Source: Cavia porcellus
Taxonomy: Eukaryota > Chordata > Mammalia > Rodentia > Caviidae
Assembly: GCF_034190915.1 (NCBI RefSeq)
Contig: NW_026947486.1
Coordinates: forward strand, 106,732,812-106,796,811
Length of the DNA stretch: 64,000 nucleotides
Direction of reading: 5' to 3'
Notes under the pieces: generated by a model
Databases searched by the model: none
What the model was told of the DNA's origin: nothing
Seen by the model: only the letters and a program-made list of their open reading frames with translations
Translations under genes and position numbers: made by a program
Part shown: positions 23,111 to 35,639 of the stretch, one piece after another
How positions within the stretch are numbered: the first letter of the stretch is position 1
Layout: every line of letters begins with the position of its first letter

Positions 23111-25250
23111 TTCTCATGCAGGAAGCTCTTAGAACAGTGATCAGCAAGAAGAAACACTATACGTGTCCACTGTTGTTAACAGAATAGTAATCGTAATGGT
23201 AAGAATATTAGCAGCAATAATAGTCTTGATATAAATGATAGCAGCTTTTAGAAATTTTGCACTCTGAACATCTAGGGATGTACTTCTAGGGACATACTTG
23301 GGAAGACTATACATGCTGGAGACAACAAGGAGTGAACCCCAGGTGCTATTAAAATAGCCAATACTGTTCTATTTGTACAACTTTTGCACTACACCTGAGT
23401 TGATCCACACAGTAGCCACATGAATAGCTCAGCCCTGGCAGCTGTCAATGGCTGAGCCAGATGTTGACAGCCAGGACAATGGGGCAGTTGACAAAAATGG
23501 GTCCAGGGTCATGTCCTAGCTAAAGCATCTCAGAAACTTTCTCCATCCACAATACAAAGTGCATCATTAGAGTTTACAACAGTAGAGCTCATGGGTAGTG
23601 AAGCCTAAGGTTGTGTACAATGTCGAAAAATGATTGAAAAGATTTTCATTCCCATGCCCCAGCTGCCTTAGCTTTTGCACCGCTACCTCAAGGTTAAATT
23701 TTTAACGTGAGAGTGTGACTGTCTGCAAGTACCACTAATGTGTTTGCTCAGGGACTGGTGGTCCACAAGAAGCCACCAGTCTAGGAACCACGATCTGCAA
23801 AGGTCTCTAAATTGCTTCCTCCACCACCCACCCTCCCCCCACAACCAGTGCATTTTTGGACACACTCAAGTACAAGTGCACGTAGCAGATGGCCGATGAT
23901 CTGGTGCATTCTTCTTGTGTGCTGACCTGGAGGGTCAGCAGATGGGTGTCAAGGGTCAGCAGATAGATGTCATTGAAACACAACTCTTCCTTGTGAGCTG
24001 CCCTAACCTTTGGTTTGTTTAACCTGGTTCTTGGCCTTCACTAAGCATACAGGCTGCTGTTACAAGGCAGAGGCACCTTAATGAGAATTGGGAGAGCTCA
24101 CAAATCTTCCTTTTCAAATGAGCTTTAGCACAGAATGCTCAGAGGTCCCTTCGCAGATTCAGCAGAAGCCCCTGAAAGTTTCGGAGACACTAAGCAATTA
24201 AAATCGATCTTTCTTTTGAGACCTATGTGTCTAATACTCTCAGAGCTCTGTGCAAACATTTTTCATAGGTCTAAAAGGAAGGAATTATATTGCTTGAAAA
24301 AATTGTTCTTATAGGTCTTAATCATAAAAGGACTTAAAGATAACTGGTGGCAGGTGTTTTGCCAATAGTCGCACATCCCTGGGAGGTCTAAGCCTTGGTT
24401 ATGCTTGTTGCCTAATTTATGCATGTTCTGTCAGAAAATGGACGTGAACTAGCCTCATTTAGCTACGCAGTGATGAAATCCATAGCTAGGAAAAAGGTAT
24501 GTTTTCCTCCTTATAATCTCTTTCTTGAGAGAACATATTCTGAATGATTCATGTTTGTTTAAAAACAGACTTCTTGGAGGTGGTGAAGAGAAGCAGAGGG
24601 TGGGTGAGATAAAGGAGAAGGAGGTAAAAGACTCAAAAAGGATCAAGGTGTTACGTGCATAATATCAGTTCTCCCAAGTGAGCATTGCTATTCTGTACTG
24701 CACACATACGCTAAAAACTACTATCCATGGAAATTCCTAGAATAAATGTACTTGTAGCAATTAGAGACTCTCAAAATCACTCACAGGACAGAACAACAAG
24801 AGGTAGAAATAAGCAAACTTAAGTTCCGAGGAGATACATAATAGAGTGAACCAATCACACTGTTTGCTTTACAGCTCAACTGTATGACCTTGAATCTGCC
24901 AATATTCAGAGTCGGTATAAATGAATTTAGAAAAATGGGAAAGGTCGGTTTTGCTACAGGACTGTGGTGATCAAGGATTAATCATAGAATTATACTTTGA
25001 GAAATGCTTTATAAATTACAAAGCTGTTCAAATAAAAGCTATGATTATCATTATTGTCCAAGGTCCTACATCTTGCAGCTAGGTAGTTGGTCAGAATAAA
25101 TTACATAATGCACTCCTATCTTTCCCCACTAGATGGCAGCCGAGCCACTCACTACAAGTGACTGGGTTAAGAATCTGAAAGCTACACTGAATATTCTGAT
25201 CAGTGGGTGAGACATTGCAGCAAGGGACAAAGAACAAATTAGAACTCATG
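23111..25250. other. no gene; small tandem duplication
   Basis: Mostly unassigned. A 21-bp unit is duplicated at 23,931-23,951 and 23,952-23,972 with two differences. Around 24,990-25,060, 'gaaatgctttataaattaca' and 'gctatgattatcattattg' suggest a MIR-family 3' end. No coding frame is supported. Confidence 0.45.
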
Positions 25251-25266
25251 AAAAACAGTTACATCC

Positions 25267-25389
25267 AGGGGCTGGGGATTTAGCTCAGCGGCATAAGCAC
25301 CTGCCTTACAATCGGTTGTGAGTTAAATCCCCAGTACCGATAAAAAAGAAAAAACAAACAAACAAACAAACAAACAAACAAAAAAACAA
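25267..25389 (+). repeat. ID SINE with (CAAA)n tail
   Basis: Full-length ID: 'ggggctggggatttagctca' (A box region), 'gcggcataagcacctgcc', 'gtgagttaaatccccagtac', then an expanded A-rich (caaa)n tail. Flanking direct repeats of about 16 bp (25,251-25,266 and 25,390-25,405; two differences) mark it as an L1-mobilised retroposon. Confidence 0.95.
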
Positions 25390-26159
25390 AAAAACAGTCA
25401 CAGCCTGTACTGTTAAAAACAAATCTCATTCAGTCACTCCAGGTTTGTAATTCGTCCAAACGTTTTATGGGTGGAAATACAGTATTTCATTTGACTATGA
25501 GCAAACGACAGCTAAGCAAATACTTTCTGCAAAAAAGGAGAGGGTTATCCTATTCAGGGGGAGAATTCAGAGACTGGACACCACTTTGCAGATAATCTAT
25601 TATGTTAGGAATCCAGAAACTGCTTCCATAAAGGGCCATGTAGTAAGTGTTTGCCGTTTTCCAGTTACATGGTTTCTTTCCGGTCATATATGGCAACTTT
25701 TCAGCTTCGTAGTGAAACTTCCAAACATTCTGAGGCAGTATGAATTTTGAAATTCATCTAACTTTTACTTGGCACAAAATAGTCTTTTGATTTTTTCATC
25801 ATTTAAAAATGTATGAATTATTTTAATCTAAAGATCATACAAGAGTAGATATAGGTCAGCTTTGGTTATCAGGCAGTATTCTATAGATCTGTGGATTAAT
25901 GTTATTAAAGACTTAAGATTGTCTTAGCTGTCAGACTGACAGTCTTCTCAATTAATCTATCTATCTATCTCTCTGTGTGTTAATATATAACTTTTATAAC
26001 AAATATTTCAGTGTGCTCATTGTTGTATAATTTTACCATATATAAATAACTAAAAAAATCCATGTAGTAGTTTTTTTCTTGCTGGTCCTAGTGCCTAGTC
26101 TGTGAAAGATGACAGGTAAAAATTTCAAATACTTGTTGCATGTGTTTATAGAGTTGTCA
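25390..26159. other. no gene; short CTAT repeat
   Basis: No gene or named repeat. A short (ctat)n run ending in 'ctctgtgtgt' lies at about 25,956-25,980. Confidence 0.5.
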
Positions 26160-26908
26160 GAAAAAACAATACCCAGTTAAATTTGAATTCTGTTTGAAGA
26201 ATGAAAAGTGTTTGGTGCACCTGTGTTGCAAACGTCGCATAGGACATGCATGTACAGTACCCTTTCTCCCTAGGAAAGCCATTTCAAGACCTCCTCCTCC
26301 AGGAGATGCCTGAAAACACAGATAGCACTGAGCTTTATACATACTGGTTTCCCGTATACATTCCTGAGCACAAATCGCTTCTCGTGCACTCTCTGTGACA
26401 TTTAGAATCTGAGGTGCAACAGCAAACCTAATATCAATGTTTCCTTCATAATTGCACAGATTTGTTTTTACTGTTGGTGTTAGCAACCTCAGCATACAAC
26501 TTTATTGTCAGTCAAGAATTTTGCCTTCTGACTTAAATGGATCACTTTACAACTGTTCTTTGGCATATCTGAATTGCCAGTTCTGTTACCCAGTGGAACT
26601 AGTATGTCATAAAATAAAGCCTACAGGAACACAAGCACAGCCATGCAACATGCCACTATCAATCAGGTACGCAAGGTAGCTACTAAGTGACTTCACAAAG
26701 GAGTCATTCACTCCTGTCCTAGGTGGGATGGAGCAGGATGGTGAGAGAGATTTCACAGCGCCACTCATAATGATGCAAAGATTTCAATTTATGGACAATT
26801 TCTTTCTGGAGATCTCTGCTTAGTATTTTCAGACTGTGGTTAACTGTGGGTAACTTAAACCATGGAAGACAAAACTGTGGGTGAGGGAGGACTATTGTAT
26901 TAGGGAAA
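26160..26908 (-). mobile_element. Tigger1-type DNA transposon, 5' part
   Basis: Read on the minus strand from about 26,908: a terminal end like 'agtcctccctcacccacag', then 'ggtttaagttacccacag' and 'ttaaccacagtctgaaaata', the non-coding head of Tigger1. The transposase N-terminal region follows ('tcagatatgccaaagaacag', 'tatgctgaggttgctaacac', 'tttgctgttgcacctcagat'). The 112-codon frame 26,157-26,495 is therefore a relic of pogo-family transposase: its FAVAPQ string matches the family and the rest has drifted. The catalytic DDE half is missing, so the copy is truncated. Pogo/Tigger elements move by cut-and-paste into TA sites. Confidence 0.75.
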
Positions 26909-27512
26909 AACAAGTATTCTTTGCTTATCTAAGGTCTAGTTTTAACTGGGTGACCTGAATTTTTATTTGCCAAATCTGACATTTGTTCTTGTTTTTAGAG
27001 GCTTTGCCCAATCCTCATTTATTAAAGTCTTGAAAATAGCCAAAAGTCGGGAGACAGGACTCCTGAAGGAAAATACGTCTTTAGCGATTGGGAGAAATCT
27101 CTCCGTCTGCCTGCTTCTGCCTTCCTCTCTCTCTCCCCCCTCTCCTGCAAGCCTCTGACCTGCTAGATAAGTGCTCTACCTCTGAGTACCTCACCTCTAG
27201 CCTCTAGCTGTGTTCAGGTTAGGGTAGGGGGAGAGTGTTCTGGGCTGCCAGTCTCAGTTGGACCAGTCATTTTAAATGTGAGAAACCCCGAGTCTCATGT
27301 GGACACACATTTGCTTTCTTTCTTTCTGTCTTTTTTTTTTTTTTTTTTGAACATGATTAGAGACTTGAGATCTTGAAACAAGATTGGGTGAACGAATGCA
27401 ATGTCCTCTCCTAGGGTGGTGGTCTGTGGTTCTCTTTTGGCTTCTCTAAACCCCTTTTTTGCACTTCTTGATGGATTGTGACTGGGCATGATTGGTGGGA
27501 AATGTGCTACAG

Positions 27513-27554
<42 letters not shown>

Positions 27555-27599
27555 GGGTTAAGTAGGGCTGATCACTCAGTGTTAATTTACCTTGACTTT
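26909..27599. other. no gene; (TG)n and pyrimidine tract
   Basis: A (TG)n run lies at 27,514-27,552 and a (CTTT)n/T-rich tract at 27,313-27,349. The 105-codon minus-strand frame at 27,295-27,612 is built by these two repeats, which give Thr-His and Lys runs. No named transposon was identified. Confidence 0.7.
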
Positions 27600-28820
27600 T
27601 GGGGAAAGACATGGAGGTGAAATCCTGCTTTGCTCTGAGATTCCTCCCAGCTCCAAGATTTCAACCCCTTTCCACCTCCAGATGAGCGACTGCTCAGATT
27701 CTTGGCTGTGCTTTGGTTGTCTCTTATCTCTGTGGCATTGAGATAGTCAATCTGGAAGTGTCTCGGGCTGCCTCTCTGGGGACAGAATGGGCCAAGGAGG
27801 CGGTGGTGTGGCGGTAAGACGGAGGAGGAGGAGTCAGGCAACACTCTCCCATCCTGGCAGGGTCCAGGGAGAGGGTGGGGAGGTGACGCTGGAGCCCCTG
27901 TGGTCCCCAGGGACAGGTCTCTCTAGAAGCAGCTGGTGGATAAAGGCAACGCTGCAGGGCACTGAGTCAGAGTAGGCGCACTGCAAGGATGAAAGGCATC
28001 TTTCCGGGAGGGAAGGTGTTCAAGCCTTGGCTGTTAGAGGGGAGTTTGTGGCCCAAGCAGGCGGAGCGGTAAGACGATGCCTTACAGTTCCACTTAAGCC
28101 ACCTCGATTTCTCTGGTGACATGGCTGCTACCAACCCCGAACCGAGCTTCCTCTGCCTCCTGGAGCTCGCCTCCGTGGCCTCATCTTCCATCGAATCTCC
28201 AGGCAGCGCCTGCGTGGGCCATACGCTCCTGGATTCTTTCTGCCCCTTTCCAGCTGTGAAACTCTGGGGCTCTCCTAGCGCCCTCATTGGGATTACCAGG
28301 ACAGGAGCTGGAGCACCTGCGGCAAGGCACGTGCCTCAGGAGCAGAATTAAGGCAGCATACAGACGTTCAATACTCTAGGTAGTTTCGTAGGGTAGCTTT
28401 AAGATTCAAAGTTAATGCCAGAAATTCCACGAGGAAAAAAAAATCATGGAACATTTGTTAAACAAAGGCAGAATCAGACCCTGAACTCCCAGGCTTCCTA
28501 GGCTTGGTCTTGCTTGCCACCCGCTGACCCCGGCTCTGCGCGGTGCTTCTGAAAGTGTCGCCTCCCGGAACCTTACCTTAATTCAGCCTTTCATTGCAAG
28601 GCACTGGGGTTTCTCTGTATATTTGCCTCCCAGGCTCAGCCGAGGGAGCAGACACTGTTATAGTCACCTACTGGCCCCAGGAGGGAGGAGACAGGGGACC
28701 TGCGGGTGGGAGGGAGACTGAGAGGGGAGAGGAGAGCTTATGGAATGACCTCCGGGTGCAAAGCCCTTCATCCCCCAGAATCTCGCAGAAGCCAGGTGCT
28801 AAGGGAAGCCATAGTCCTTT
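27600..28820. promoter_or_regulatory. GC-rich block, possible regulatory region
   Basis: This 1.2 kb stands out by eye as the most GC-rich part of the window, with purine-rich triplets (ggaggcggtggtgtggcgg, gacggaggaggaggag) and scattered CpG. It is not a strong CpG island. Several short frames occur on both strands (27,787-27,975; 27,967-28,287; 28,121-28,351; 28,594-28,833), as GC-rich DNA has fewer stops. None carries a domain I recognise. A promoter, enhancer or non-coding exon are possible readings. Confidence 0.35.
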
Positions 28821-30458
28821 AATTAAGGCTTAGGAAGACGCTCAGTACAATACTTGTGTTGAGTAAAAACTGTTTAAAGGAACCACACGTAGCAGGGAAC
28901 GAAGAGTGAGTCTCTGTGCCCCGACCTTGTTCCCCTCTAGCCTGCGTGAGCATTTAGAGATACTCGAATTCAGTCTACATTTGCAGCCTTGCCAGCACCT
29001 TAATAAAGATCACATTCACTTAATAAGAGTCACACTGTCCCTCAGACCTCCTTTGACTCTCCCAGCAGGTGACTGGACACTACTCTAGGTGCTGGTGCAA
29101 AGGGGCTTTCAATTTTCATTAACCACTGGAGCCTTTGTGTGCAAGTGCTGTGATATTGCTGGCTTTGTGGTCAGGGAGGCAATAAGTGACACATGGAGCA
29201 TGGAGTGGAGGACTAGGAGACGTCACAATGATATCGCAGGTTAGTTACGGGCAGGGCAGTCTGATGCAGGCTGGCTATAAACAGGAAGAACAAATGGAGA
29301 TCAGGATATCTATGTATCTTTAAAGGAGGATATTTGAAACTTAGGGATATGTTGGCCCCCCACAAAGAAGTAAAAGGAATTTTCTGGGGCACCCACCTTG
29401 CCTTTGGCCAGCTGAGAACAGTTTCATTCCTTTGAAGAGCTATAAAGTCAACATTGTACTTAACGTGAAAGTGGAAGACATTGAAATGAAGGATCCTTAT
29501 GGGCAACTTTAGGGCTCACAGTTGATCCCTGTAGCTTTTGCATGATCACCTGAATTTGTCTGTTCTACTCTATGACCAGTAGGGGTCAGAGTTGCCACAT
29601 AAACTATTTTGACATTTCAATGGAAAATTTCAGAGGGACAAAAATACTTTGATCCAGCAAGACTTATAAATGACTTTCTATGAAATTTTAACATAAAAAT
29701 ACATTATTATTAAAACTCATGGGTATCTATTTGAGCAACGAGCCATTTAACTATAGAAGGAAAAGAAAGTTGTTTGGTAACTCTTATCACCAAAGATTAA
29801 AATAGCAGTGACAAGTAAGCAATATGGTAACAGCATTATTCTATATCTAAGCTGTTTGGACATAAATAGGGCTTTTGCCTTTAGAGAGGATATTTAAAAT
29901 TTCAAACAAGGATAATGTGAATTTTTATTCTTCATTTGGGTCAATGAAAACTGGTAGGTGCATACAATTTAGTTTTTTATATAGACATCTTTGGTAAAAT
30001 TTGGTCTCCCATACAGTGGGAATTTAAGAATTAAAAATCTAAACAATTTATAGCAAAAAACATTGAAGAAAGACTGTACATGATCTGAGCAGGATTTGGA
30101 TCAAAATGTTCATTGTGTTTAGCTAGTATTTGTGACAATTTCATGGAATAGTTAGATCAATTGTAATGTACTTACTCCAGTTTTAATATGGATGCATGAG
30201 CCAAAAAGGAGGTTCAGAATGTGATGCTCAGACTTACATTTTGTATTGAAAGCCATGAGTTCTTTCAGGTGTTTATTTTGATATGCTTTTTCTCATTGTT
30301 ATTCTCTGGGTATCATAATTTAACCAGAAGATTCTTGTGTTAGGGAGATTTTGAAGCAGTCAAGAATTATAAGATCTGAAGATCGTCAGTTTCAAGTGCA
30401 GTGTAGTCTTAATTGTGGAGTCTGGAGCAGGACTGCTAGGCTTAAATATTGGACATTA
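28821..30458. other. no recognised feature
   Basis: No gene, RNA or named repeat. The 97-codon minus-strand frame at 29,213-29,506 lacks any signature. Confidence 0.45.
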
Positions 30459-30530
30459 AATCTGGATTTGTAGCTCAGTAGTAGAGCACTTGCCTAGCAT
30501 ATAAGAGACACTAGGTTCCAGCCTCGGAAC
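30459..30530 (+). repeat. ID SINE relic
   Basis: 'tctggatttgtagctcagta', 'gtagagcacttgcctagca' and 'ctaggttccagcctcgga' are a near-complete ID body of the classic GTAGAGC type, older than the CATAAGC copies elsewhere in the window. It has no A-tail left. Confidence 0.85.
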
Positions 30531-30534
30531 TAAC

Positions 30535-30680
30535 TGACTCATTAATACTGGCCTTTGGCAGTTACTGAATTATGTAATGTTGGACAGTTTACTGTGAGCT
30601 ACAGTTTCTTCATCTATGAAATAGAGATCAGAGTAATGGTAACATCTACAAAATAGGCTTGTCTGAAATGTTAAATTCCA
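30535..30680 (+). repeat. MIR SINE relic
   Basis: 'tatgtaatgttggacagttt', 'cagtttcttcatctatgaaa', 'tagagatcagagtaatggta' and 'gcttgtctgaaatgttaaa' match the MIR core and 3' part in order. Confidence 0.65.
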
Positions 30681-30769
30681 GTCTAAAGAAACAGTGTTGG
30701 CAAAGGTATAAATGGGATCTTGGATATGACTTGAAAGTCAGTCTTCTCAGAGAACTTGCCTGAAAGAAG

Positions 30770-32260
30770 GTGCACTATGGTGCCCAGAATGCAGGAAGGA
30801 TAGTTTGGATGGGACACTGAGCATTAAGCCAAGGAAGTTAGAATGTATCCTATAAATACTAGAGGGCTGCTGAAGGGTTTCTGAACCAGAGAGCAAATTA
30901 ACCAAGGTACTAATTGGGAGAATAACAAGCTGGTGCTAGGAGATTGTAATTTTAGAGGGAGCAATCAGGGAAGTCTTCCCAAAGAGGTGACCTTCGAACA
31001 AAGGCTCTGATGAACTGAAGCCCTATGTATACACAAATCTACTTGAAGGAAAATAGGTTCCAAGATGAGAGGGGAGGTCAAAAGGATAAAGGTCCTGCTA
31101 AGGCAGAAGTGTCATTGGCAAGTTCAAAAAGAGGCCAGCAGCCCAGTGCCATTTCACTGTAGTGCCTTAGGTTTCCTTGTAAAATCAGGCAGAATGAACA
31201 AGATTTGCAGGAGTAGGACGGGACTGCGGAGTAAGGCAGAGCCCTCTGCAACTCTCAAAGTCACCATCGACTCCTTAATCTAATTATCACACCCTTTACA
31301 TTTCTCTAGGCTGGATCTTTTGCATTCTTCAGGTGTCTACCATTTTAGTCTTCGATTCTCTGTTTTCTATTTGTAAGGACTAATTCCACAATCCAGTGTG
31401 ATTTCCAGAACATATAATGAGGTCAGTGTTTTTCTCCTCACTACAAAGAAGTAGAATTTCCTATGTGCTGTTTGTGCTGAAATATTGTAACAAGGGAGGT
31501 AGGTGAGATTCACATAAAATCCCCTTTTTATTCATTGCAAATATAAAACCATTCATTAATACCATGACAGTTCAACATAAGTCCATTGCATCAAAGGCGT
31601 CTGCTGTCTGAAACTCTCTGCGATTGATCTTTTCTAACTTTTCCAGTTTGGGTTTGACTCCACTTCTGCCAGCCTTAGTTTCAAGCGCATCTCTCACCTA
31701 GCCCTCATAGCTGCCCAGGACTTTCTGGCTTCTGCCTGTGCCCACATCTCACACCTCCCATTTGCTTTCCTCTTTCTCCCTACTCTGGAAATCCTACCCA
31801 TTTTTTTAAGATCCCGTTTCTGTACTGAGCGTTGTGAACGTATACCTTACAAAAGCAGATCTTTTTGTTCAGACACTGTCAAGGTGTTGGGAAATGCTTA
31901 GAACACAGAGAAGCAGGGGGCAGTGCAGTCAGGGAAAGGTCAAAAATGCTGCAGTGAGATGGAGCCCGGAAGTGAGGTCTTGAGGGCATCCATTAGTACT
32001 TCCGGGGTCAGCCAGTGAACCCAGAAAGCTTGCTGGATGGAGGAGGTGGTGCTGAACTAAGAGCTGCCATGTAACTTACCTAAAAGAAGGGGAAGAGTTA
32101 GTGAAAGATGAGTATGGGAAGGCCTGCAGGGACATCAGAAGGAACAAGTTGGACTTCATTTAGTAAGCTGTGGGGACTCGGGAAGTGTTTTAAAGTGGAG
32201 AAAGTGCCAGATGATATCCATCTTTCAGAAAAAGTGGATCTTATTTTTAAAAGTCAGTTG
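30770..32260. repeat. L2 and L2-like ancient fragments
   Basis: 30,770-31,000 ('agagggctgctgaagggttt', 'agggaagtcttcccaaagag') and 31,870-32,260 ('ggaagtgaggtcttgaggg', 'cttcatttagtaagctgtgg', 'gaagtgttttaaagtgga') resemble an old mammalian repeat with '...ggaagtcttcctggaggagg...'. Between them, about 31,590-31,830 resembles sense L2 ('tttctggcttctgcctgtgc', 'ggaaatcctacccattttt', 'taagatcccg'). The frame at 31,065-31,283 has no coding support. Family and edges are uncertain. Confidence 0.45.
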
Positions 32261-33309
32261 AATGCTGTCTTTGTTATCGTTAGTTAATGCACTGGGGCCA
32301 CCTGATGAATTTTGGCCAAAATAAAGATTCCTTGTGGAACGCTCACCATCAGTTTTTACTTCTGGGCATTGTATTTGAAAATGTTGAGTGACTCTTGATG
32401 GCCTGTGCTTTTTAAGCCTACTGCTTCACTGAATGTGTATGTGGGTTTTAAGTTTTTTTGAAAGGTAAAATGAGAGTTCTGGGAAGCTTGTATAAAAACA
32501 ACCCCTTAAGCCCAAATATCCTTTTATAACAAAAGCGAAAGTTAATTGAGTCCTCTGTTTGTCCAAACAAATCCTCACAGGCCTTTTGAAAAGCAGTCCT
32601 TGTTCTTTTCTGTTGAAATGTTCAGAGGAAAACATCCTGAGATCCTCCTGAGCTTCTGAGCACTTGAGCAGTAGAGTGCCAGCTCCTGATTCCGGAGGTG
32701 ACCTGCCAGGCTTTATTTCTTCTTCCAGCAGCCACCAGGGGTTCTGGGCCTCACAAGGGTTCAAATGACGTTATAGTCTCCACCCTGTATATTACCGGAC
32801 TTTAGAGAGAAGTACTTTCAGAACAAGTACACTTGATTACACAATTATTTATTAGTGTCCTAACAATTCCAAGTCTCTTTATGGCTTGTGGAACAGAAAA
32901 GAAACACAGGAAGTTTAATTCAGATGCCTTAGTCTTTGCATTAGCTTAGTCCCAGCAGGGCTCCTCCAGTAGAGAAAGACACTTAGTAAAGACAGAGAAC
33001 ATGGGGTGAAACTCTGACCCAAAGTAAATGTCATGAGAATAGGTATATTCCATCATCCGAAGATTGGTTGAAGAGAGCTTTACCCAGCTATTTAGCTTAA
33101 CATGTAGCAGCCATTCTCCCTACTCACTGGTGTGTTCCTTATTTTCTTTTATGTAATCTCCATGTATTGTTTAGCATAGAGAACAATTGGTATTAGTGTT
33201 ACTAGGTTGAAAGGTCCTCATTTTCAAATAATCTGGTTTCTGGGGAAATTGCTATAAATGTTTTTTATTTCTTAAATCAGTAGAAACAGCGAAGGCATAG
33301 AAATTGAGT
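32261..33309. other. no recognised feature
   Basis: No gene or named repeat. The minus-strand 112-codon frame at 32,426-32,764 has no domain I recognise and no splice context I can defend. It is one of the few long frames not explained by a repeat. Confidence 0.4.
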
Positions 33310-33427
33310 TTTTTTTTTTTTGGTATTTATTGATTTGTTTATTCATTGACTGATTGTCTTAAGGACTGAACTCATGGTCTTTTGCATATAAAGCAAGTGA
33401 TCTACCACTGAGATACATCCCCAGTCT
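33310..33427 (-). repeat. ID SINE, antisense, diverged
   Basis: A T run, then 'aaggactgaactcatggtct', 'ataaagcaagtgatctac' and 'cactgagatacatccccagt': a reversed ID. Short direct repeats 'ttgagttt' flank it on both sides. Confidence 0.85.
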
Positions 33428-34384
33428 TGAGTTTCTTACCTTTAAATTGACTCTAGGATGTAGGCTTCACAATACCTGAGCATCTAATCTAATTTCTTGA
33501 TATGGGGAATATATTTAAAGTAATTTTCCTCTAATGATCAGTTATTTAGTTGTAATCCTTTAACTTGAGAAGCTATATATATATATATATATATATATAT
33601 TTCATCCACATATCCACATGCACATTTCTAACGAGAATTTTCAAACCTATAAGGAAATAGACTAGTCAGTGTCTACTTACCAGCCAACCACATGGATTTA
33701 GTAATTAACACAGTTTCCTAAAATAAACTGCCTATCAATATGTATTTACTTTGTTATTCCACCAAAATATGGATATTTGCCCATCACTTTATCCAAGAGT
33801 CAATTGCAATTACTTAGTGATATCTAACAGCCTACTCATACTCAGATTTCTCCAGTTTTTCCCATCTGTGGTTATTTATTAATTATTAGTGAAGGCTTTA
33901 TAAAACAATCAGAGATCTGAGAACTTGCTACTGTTACTCAGGGCATATAGGTCAGGAGTATGGATTAGAAAAAGGGCAAGATTTACACTGACAACATGTA
34001 TACTGATTATTCATTTGGAAATGCGTCTCTCCCCAAGGTATGATAATGCTCTGAGAAATATGATGGTCAACTAGGATCAGCTTGAGTCACTATTTTGGCC
34101 ACCTCGAAGTGCTGATGCCATCAGAACTCCTCTGACTCTAGGGCAGAGAAAGAAATCCATTGATAGAGAGCTCCAGACAGTTGTAGGATGGCCAACTGGC
34201 TATTTACCCCAACACCTATTTGCAGGTGACCCATCTTTTCCCCAGTGCCTTGAAATACTACCACAGAACCCTAACAATACTAAAAGAAAATGAATGAACA
34301 GGTTTTTATTATCCTACCCCGGAGAAGCCTTTTCTTAGCAAGATATGAAACACCTATGGCATACATAGTAGCTGAGATATCTTT
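33428..34384. other. no gene; (TA)n microsatellite
   Basis: A TA run lies at 33,573-33,600. No other repeat or gene was recognised. Confidence 0.55.
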
Positions 34385-34760
34385 ATGGCAAAAGACAAAC
34401 AACGTTAAAAAGCAAAATGATAGTCTTGGAGAAAATATTGGCAATATAGAGATGATTAAATCATAAGGTTCCCTAAAATGCTAACAGTGCCTACAAATCA
34501 GTAGACTGGAAAAAGGAGATACACAGAAATTTAAAGATGAAGAACTAGAATGAAAAGATTATTAGAGAAATGAAAATTAAACCCAAAGTGAAATATCTCA
34601 TACTTCCCCTTCTGATTGGCAAAGATCACAAAGGTCAATAAGGTTTCATGCTGCTGAGCACAGGGGAAAAAAATCACTTCCCTCTCCTATTAGTGAGCAC
34701 ACAAATTGGTAAAACCTTTGTAGCAGCAATTTTGCTTGTACAGTCATTCCAAATTTTTAG
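34385..34760 (+). mobile_element. L1M ORF2 fragment, sense
   Basis: 'aaaagacaaacaacgttaaa', 'ggagaaaatattggcaatat', 'gagaaatgaaaattaaaccc', 'cttctgattggcaaagatca' and 'agtgagcacacaaattggta' follow old L1M ORF2 order ('gagaaaatatttgcaaatca...aaatgcaaattaaaac...attggcaaaaatca'). It is strongly diverged. Confidence 0.7.
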
Positions 34761-35639
34761 CCTTTTTCTCTCATAAGGTATTCATTCATACTACTTCTGC
34801 TCTGACTTCATTTCCTGCTTCTGTGTCTGCTTTCTTCTAGGTGGTGGCATTTGTGGTTCTGACCCTGGCCTGGTAACCTGAGCATGACCTCAGAGTTTCA
34901 TGATACCTTCACAACTGCAAGAGATTGTCGTGCAGCATCTGGTTTAACCCTCTTACACCTTTGGGAGATTTGGAACGATACGCAAGTCCACAGCACCATC
35001 ATATTGTCTTGCTGACTGTTTCATGCAACAAGGCTGGCATTTGGGTTGCTTGCTTCTCCCTTTGTTGTTATGCCTGTTGTTCCCTCTGCAGCCATTTATC
35101 ATGTCCTTGTGTTGTCATACAAAAACTGTCTAGTCCTTCTTATTTGTGTTGTGAATTTATCATTCGGTTATTAAGTATTACAAGTTAATATTGCAAACTG
35201 CGTAATGATGTGAAAGTTGAATTGTAAACTTACATAAATTAGGATACGAATGGGCTCCGAGCCAAAGACAATGAAAGTAGATACTAGGAAAAAAAGAAGA
35301 CTGAAGAGTTTGAGAAAGGTAGTGTTGATGGCAAATAAATGAGAGGTTTCAGATGCTTGATACTAGGGGAAAGACAAGATCTCCAAAGGGCATTTTTGGC
35401 ATTAATGAATTCCCAATTTGTACAGAAAAGAAAAATGAGAAATCAGTTAGGGCCAGTGCACTGAAGGATGCCTCAGAATTTCTAGGATTATACATACTTC
35501 AAAATGCTGAAATAGAGACAGTGGAAATAAATACACATTTGTGACTCTTCCAAAACAGAGAAGATTAAATGGCCCACTTTCCATATATATAATCTACCAG
35601 TGAGCATTACAAAATGCAAGTTTAACCTTTTATCTCGGG
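34761..35639. other. unassigned DNA upstream of a transposase relic
   Basis: No family could be assigned. It may include the decayed N-terminal part of the neighbouring pogo/Tigger-like relic: lysine/arginine-rich codons occur around 35,255-35,330. I cannot align it with confidence. Frames at 34,925-35,188 and 35,353-35,544 are unsupported. Confidence 0.35.

Noticed and set aside
27295..27612. 105-codon minus-strand frame
   Set aside because: Most of it is translation of the (TG)n and pyrimidine repeats.
28121..28351. 76-codon frame in the GC-rich block as a small gene
   Set aside because: GC-rich DNA lacks stops by chance, and frames are open on both strands here.
32426..32764. 112-codon minus-strand frame as an exon
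   Set aside because: Not explained by a repeat, but it shows no domain or convincing splice sites; kept only as an unassigned stretch.
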